Source of the DNA: an uncultured Eubacteriales bacterium
Lineage (GTDB): Bacteria; Bacillota; Clostridia; Christensenellales; CAG-314
Direction: 5' to 3'
Length of the DNA stretch: 64,000 nucleotides
Assembly: GCA_900544545.1 (NCBI GenBank)
Contig: UQVY01000001.1
Location: forward strand, 62,001 to 126,000
Positions 62,201 through 64,000 of the stretch are shown piece after piece. The translations under genes were made by a program, and so were the position numbers. Position 1 is the first letter of the stretch; the number at the start of each line of letters is the position of its first letter. The notes under the pieces are model-generated. The model worked only from the letters and a program-made list of their open reading frames with translations. It had not been told where the DNA came from and made no database searches.

Positions 62201-64000
62201 TTGTGCGGCTCTCGGCGAGATAATCCTTCCCGAAACGATTTCGTCCGTCGGAAGCATGGCTTTCGCAAACTCTTCCGTTAAAAGGGTAAGCATTCTTGCG
62301 TCAACCGTTCCTTCGGTCGGTGCGAACGCATTCCCCACGGAAGGCATAGTCATTTACGTTCTTGCGGGAATGAAAGAAAAGTATCTCGAAAATACCGCGT
62401 GGACGGCTTATGCGGATTGCATATTCGATCTCGGCGACGTATTCGTTATGAACGGAACGACAATTCTCGGATATGTCGGAAATGGCGGCGAAGTCGTTGT
62501 TCCCGGCGGAATCTCCGGAATCGGCGAAGGCGCGTTTGCAGGAAGTGAAATAACTGGAATAATTCTTCCTTACGGACTTACCGAAATAGGTTCGAAGGCT
62601 TTTGAAAACTGTACTTTCCTTACTTCCGTAGTAATCAACGAAGGAATAAAAACTATCGGTTCGCGTGCGTTTGCAGGAAGCGGACTCGAAGAAATCACTA
62701 TTTATGCGGAAAATGCGCCCGAGGTGGCGGACGATGCGTTCGAAGGCTGCGAAAGCTTTAAAGCTAACGTTTCCGAAGGTACGACCGAGGAATACGCGGC
62801 GATGAAGGCTTTTGAAAACGCGAATCTCGTCGAACTCGGATTCGTTATCGAAAACGGCGTTCTCGTGCAGTATATAGGAAAAGGCGGCAACGTAGTCGTT
62901 CCCGACGGTGTTACCGAAATCAAAGGCGGCGTATTCAGCGGCAACGATTCTCTTATAAGCGTCGTTATTCCCGAAGGCGTGCGTATACTCGGCGACGGTG
63001 TATTTTCCGACTCCAAGAACCTCGTAAGCGTAATAATGCCCGATAGCGTCGTTTCCGTCGGAAGCAACTGTTTCAACGGCTGCGTAAGTCTTTCCGAACT
63101 CAGATTCAGTGCAAACGTCAGAGTCCTTACGACCGGTTTAATCGAAAATTGTACGTCTCTCCGAAGCTTCGAAATCAGCTCCGAAGTTAATTCCGTTCAG
63201 GCTTACGCTATGAGAAATTCGGGCGTTATCGAACTTATCGTTCCCGAAACCGTTACTGATATCGCTTATTACGCTTTCTACGGAATGTATTCGATGAAGG
63301 TTCTCGAAGTTTATGCGGACGTACCGTATCTTCACTGCACATTCGCAAACGCTACCGCTCTTGAAGAATGTTATTTCTACGGCGACGTAGGAACGATTCA
63401 GGGCTGGGATTTCGCGTCTGCGCCCAATCTTAAAGTAGTCGAATTCCACGGGGACGTAGAATCCGTCGGTCTTTGGAGCGAGACGTCTATAGATATTATG
63501 TATGGCGAGATGACGTTCAGCTTTATTTTCGCCAACTGCAACTCTCTCGAAAGAGTGGAATTTTTCGGAAACGTCGGAATAATCGGCGGATTCGCGTTCA
63601 ATTCCTGCGCCGCGCTCAGCGACGTTATCTTCCACGGAGATCTCGGAGGAATAGACGGATATGCGTTCAGTAATTGTCCGAAGCTTACTGGCTTCCGTGT
63701 TTCCGACGATAACGAGTATCTTGCTCTCGACGCAAACGGTCTGCTTTACAGCGGAGATTTCAGTCGGCTTTACCGTCAGCCCGAATTCTTCGGTTTCGAA
63801 GGTAAACTCGTGATTGACGAATCCTGCATAATCGTAGACGATTACGCTCTTTCTCATAACTCTCTTTACCTTCTTGATCTTGCTCTTACCTATGAGGGCT
63901 GGAATATCACGAATTCTCAGAATTTCAACGTAAACGACAGGATTACGGGTATAGTTCTTTCCGCAAATCTCCGCAGTATAGGAAAGGGTGCCTTCGCTTA
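56289..64000 (+). CDS. Giant lipoprotein subtilase with BspA-type leucine-rich repeats (partial)
   Basis: The frame is open from the ATG at 56289 (AAGGAGG upstream) to the window end, at least 2,570 residues. Lipobox VAAC (Cys24) anchors it outside the cell. A subtilisin-type S8 domain has a full set of residues: D211 (AILDTGLD), H272 (GHGTHVAG), N367 (SAGN) and S591 (GTSMAAP), with a PA-like insert near 440-520. Beta-rich domains follow to about residue 1,075, then more than 1,450 residues of LRR_5/BspA repeats (IGxxAFxxCxxLxxVxLPxxLxxI). The 3' end is outside the window. Probably a surface protease with a large adhesive or recognition region. Confidence 0.9.
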   Translation, partial: MKTSTRQMIVICLLALTLFVVAACAVRDSGNEIPKPEVARQELGSYELLGKADIDAAWQLSGDVAEQSINLLPDGTEVTAIFVVEGGSAYSGWKESGKASLKDYVLTSEGRTLIDSLTARQESVFGLIEKEKLDVKVNNVYTTLFNGFAASGRIEDLRKVAELAGVTGYYVSEKYSLPENEEEEELFLSETGIFRNMTGYKGENTVVAILDTGLDYNHTAFSSEPESVLFGKEDMEAFIGASGLKGIYRNGKVAYSYDYADKDEDVFPTVGHGTHVAGIIAGNDDVIEGVAKNAQLAICKVFGDKGSAYTSDILSALSDMALMDVDVINMSLGSSAGFSRERTSDVTNEVYDALEDLGITLCVSAGNEYYRGLQGTYNASLVDSPDYGVIGSPSSYGVSLSVASMERYGENYDLAGGSHIFMHYESVDMDGNAYSFLDEILGDKNHVELEYVAVPDGGIESAYEGLDVTGKVALIQRGNGISFTEKQRIASEHGAIAAVVYNNATGIFRMQLSEKYIPSCSVTMSEGMTLLSLEDKRFEFGRDLVSDPVMSDFSSYGPLTDLTLKPEITGVGGSVLSSVIGGGYEQMSGTSMAAPNVTGVAAVMKQYLKSVYPGLTNRERTALLYKLVMSTAEVRSDVYGVPYSPRKQGAGLADLEAALTTKAYLSVTGQTKAKLELGDDPDRAGIYTLNFNLENLSEKELSYNVRAIVMTETTDDGVTIAMRSKILEGAEIKVYGNGEYKADGIVSAGAYGRTRIKVVIRLSEENKQYIDELFPDGMYVDGFIGLESLDEEENDLSIPYLVFYGDWSSVNVFDKNYYDEEEAQIYKSVPLAVYQNSHLLPLGEYQYILPSGAEKPEASYEKIAVSPDGLAGIYSVYMGLLSNAKEVEYIITDDVTGDVVFSLTDYNVRKAMFSTNQGQIIPSYSLINANINDVAYNNRTYTFTVRVTKDYFAAEAQEWSFPIFFDSTAPVLTDKGAKVDTVDGRTYLTVNVYDNHYLSNVRFYDIQGTEAGGALSATPIPVYEFNKGEDNELVYDITDYMDKLSEGKIVVYLEDYAMNYNAYAVSVIDLYKDYDMDGDKIVGYRGEGGDLSVPAVGEVADNAFKGNENITSLSFTDGLKKIGSDAFADMKVLKSAEFPESLEKVGTGAFTGLSVLSEIRFNGTKVPEFGENVFGIPENAVIYVPAEALAAYKEALPAVKEQIKEIPNVAPASDFTVDGEGTLVAYKGKGGTVIIPDNLGIVKLGSGAFANNVNIVDVVLPDGLTFIETRAFADCVNLETVSLPSTLASYTYEMFKNCVSLVSLTMNSATLPSTWGPPMFLWSFNITPYLRIYVPEGTVETWKGFAVFSRIADRVFEIGTEVRGFVVEDGTLTRYWDTDKNVIIPDGVKVISEGVFTNNVKLENVTLPSTVETIGRRAFAKTTALHGVVIPASVSEIGEGAFDGSSLEVATVYGQPASIGAKVFGEGVKAIYVEETQVDAYKSSWSDYAGKILDLGIFSIEGTLITEYKGSSENVIIPAGLNIGANSFKGKNVSSVYAANGLDSIGDGAFSDIVALEIELPESVSRIGDEAFKGSKVTLTLKGGNPAEIGSDVFELSNGTVIYVEDAYYAEYAEKWSEYLSVIHKSSELIVEFEIADGVLVGYNGLGGEVVVPDGVTAIADSVFAENKAITSVILPEGLTSIGAKAFDSCFGLVSVRLPSTLESMGNSAFSQCRALETINIEDTRLTVIPSMAFINNRSLLRIVLPETCVEVNKYAFENAVACEELILNEGLVSIMYHGFASCGASELNLPSTLTTLEGYAFYHMDNVKEVFLPKSLKLARNSDSALCFADMKSLEKVVCEEGLTVICSQMFSGDVKLTEINFPSSLELLSFNAFTGCDGLTEIDLSATKITEILSDTFLSCPKLSKILLPEGVNSIGKAAFRGCVSLKELVLPAAVESIEGYAFSQCSSLRGINLGETALKTVGDNAFEGCAALGEIILPETISSVGSMAFANSSVKRVSILASTVPSVGANAFPTEGIVIYVLAGMKEKYLENTAWTAYADCIFDLGDVFVMNGTTILGYVGNGGEVVVPGGISGIGEGAFAGSEITGIILPYGLTEIGSKAFENCTFLTSVVINEGIKTIGSRAFAGSGLEEITIYAENAPEVADDAFEGCESFKANVSEGTTEEYAAMKAFENANLVELGFVIENGVLVQYIGKGGNVVVPDGVTEIKGGVFSGNDSLISVVIPEGVRILGDGVFSDSKNLVSVIMPDSVVSVGSNCFNGCVSLSELRFSANVRVLTTGLIENCTSLRSFEISSEVNSVQAYAMRNSGVIELIVPETVTDIAYYAFYGMYSMKVLEVYADVPYLHCTFANATALEECYFYGDVGTIQGWDFASAPNLKVVEFHGDVESVGLWSETSIDIMYGEMTFSFIFANCNSLERVEFFGNVGIIGGFAFNSCAALSDVIFHGDLGGIDGYAFSNCPKLTGFRVSDDNEYLALDANGLLYSGDFSRLYRQPEFFGFEGKLVIDESCIIVDDYALSHNSLYLLDLALTYEGWNITNSQNFNVNDRITGIVLSANLRSIGKGAFA

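Overview
The window looks like a chromosome segment of a Gram-positive, low-to-mid GC member of the Bacillota, most likely class Clostridia and perhaps one of the uncultivated gut lineages. The sequence supports the phylum through lipoproteins with lipoboxes, no outer-membrane genes, and the orders mrnC-rlmB-sigH, dnaX-ybaB-recR and tig-clpP-clpX-lon-engB, together with RqcH, long HPF and DnaD/DnaI-type replication proteins. The finer placement is inference. Most recognisable promoters are sigma-A type with exactly 17 bp between -35 and -10, and most genes have a clear GGAG or GGAGG ribosome site.

Layout. Positions 1-7,780 form a tight plus-strand run of housekeeping genes: RNA processing and modification, sigma factor, DNA polymerase III tau/gamma, recombination, NrdR, two RNA-modifying enzymes and a radical SAM protein. 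A strong promoter then drives a surface protein, followed by ppdK, a hydrolase and a nitroreductase. 14.1-18.6 kb holds an acyltransferase-like gene with an apparently leaderless mRNA, an anion permease and rqcH. 18.7-25.1 kb is the proteostasis cluster. 25.1-27.5 kb (minus) is dnaD-dnaI. 27.7-31.7 kb holds a giant coiled-coil protein that looks like a degenerate SMC/Rad50 relative, then hpf with a structured leader.

The most interesting part is 31.8-40.0 kb. A cobalamin riboswitch and terminator precede six genes: a lipoprotein with a DUF4430 (transcobalamin-like) domain, a membrane-anchored alpha/alpha-toroid protein, a second membrane-anchored DUF4430 protein, and EcfT, fused EcfA-EcfA' and an S component. 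The two folds of animal intrinsic factor/transcobalamin thus occur as separate anchored proteins beside an ECF importer, under apparent B12 control. A second, canonical cobalamin riboswitch on the minus strand (49.45-49.61 kb), with tandem terminators, precedes an unrecognised surface lipoprotein (47.5-49.2 kb), which is therefore a candidate new B12-acquisition protein.

Between these two B12 loci lie a minus-strand operon (46.6-40.1 kb) encoding a fusion of a YwaF/TMEM164-like membrane domain to an ABC ATPase, an ABC-2 permease, a small membrane protein and a lipoprotein, and a tRNA-Thr(GGU). 49.8-52.3 kb is a TetR-regulated drug-type ABC exporter. 52.5-55.1 kb is a more AT-rich accessory stretch (acetyltransferase, tiny ORF, sirtuin, bioY). 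The window ends with an ArsR-type regulator and a giant lipoprotein subtilase carrying more than 1,400 residues of BspA-type leucine-rich repeats, running off the end of the window.
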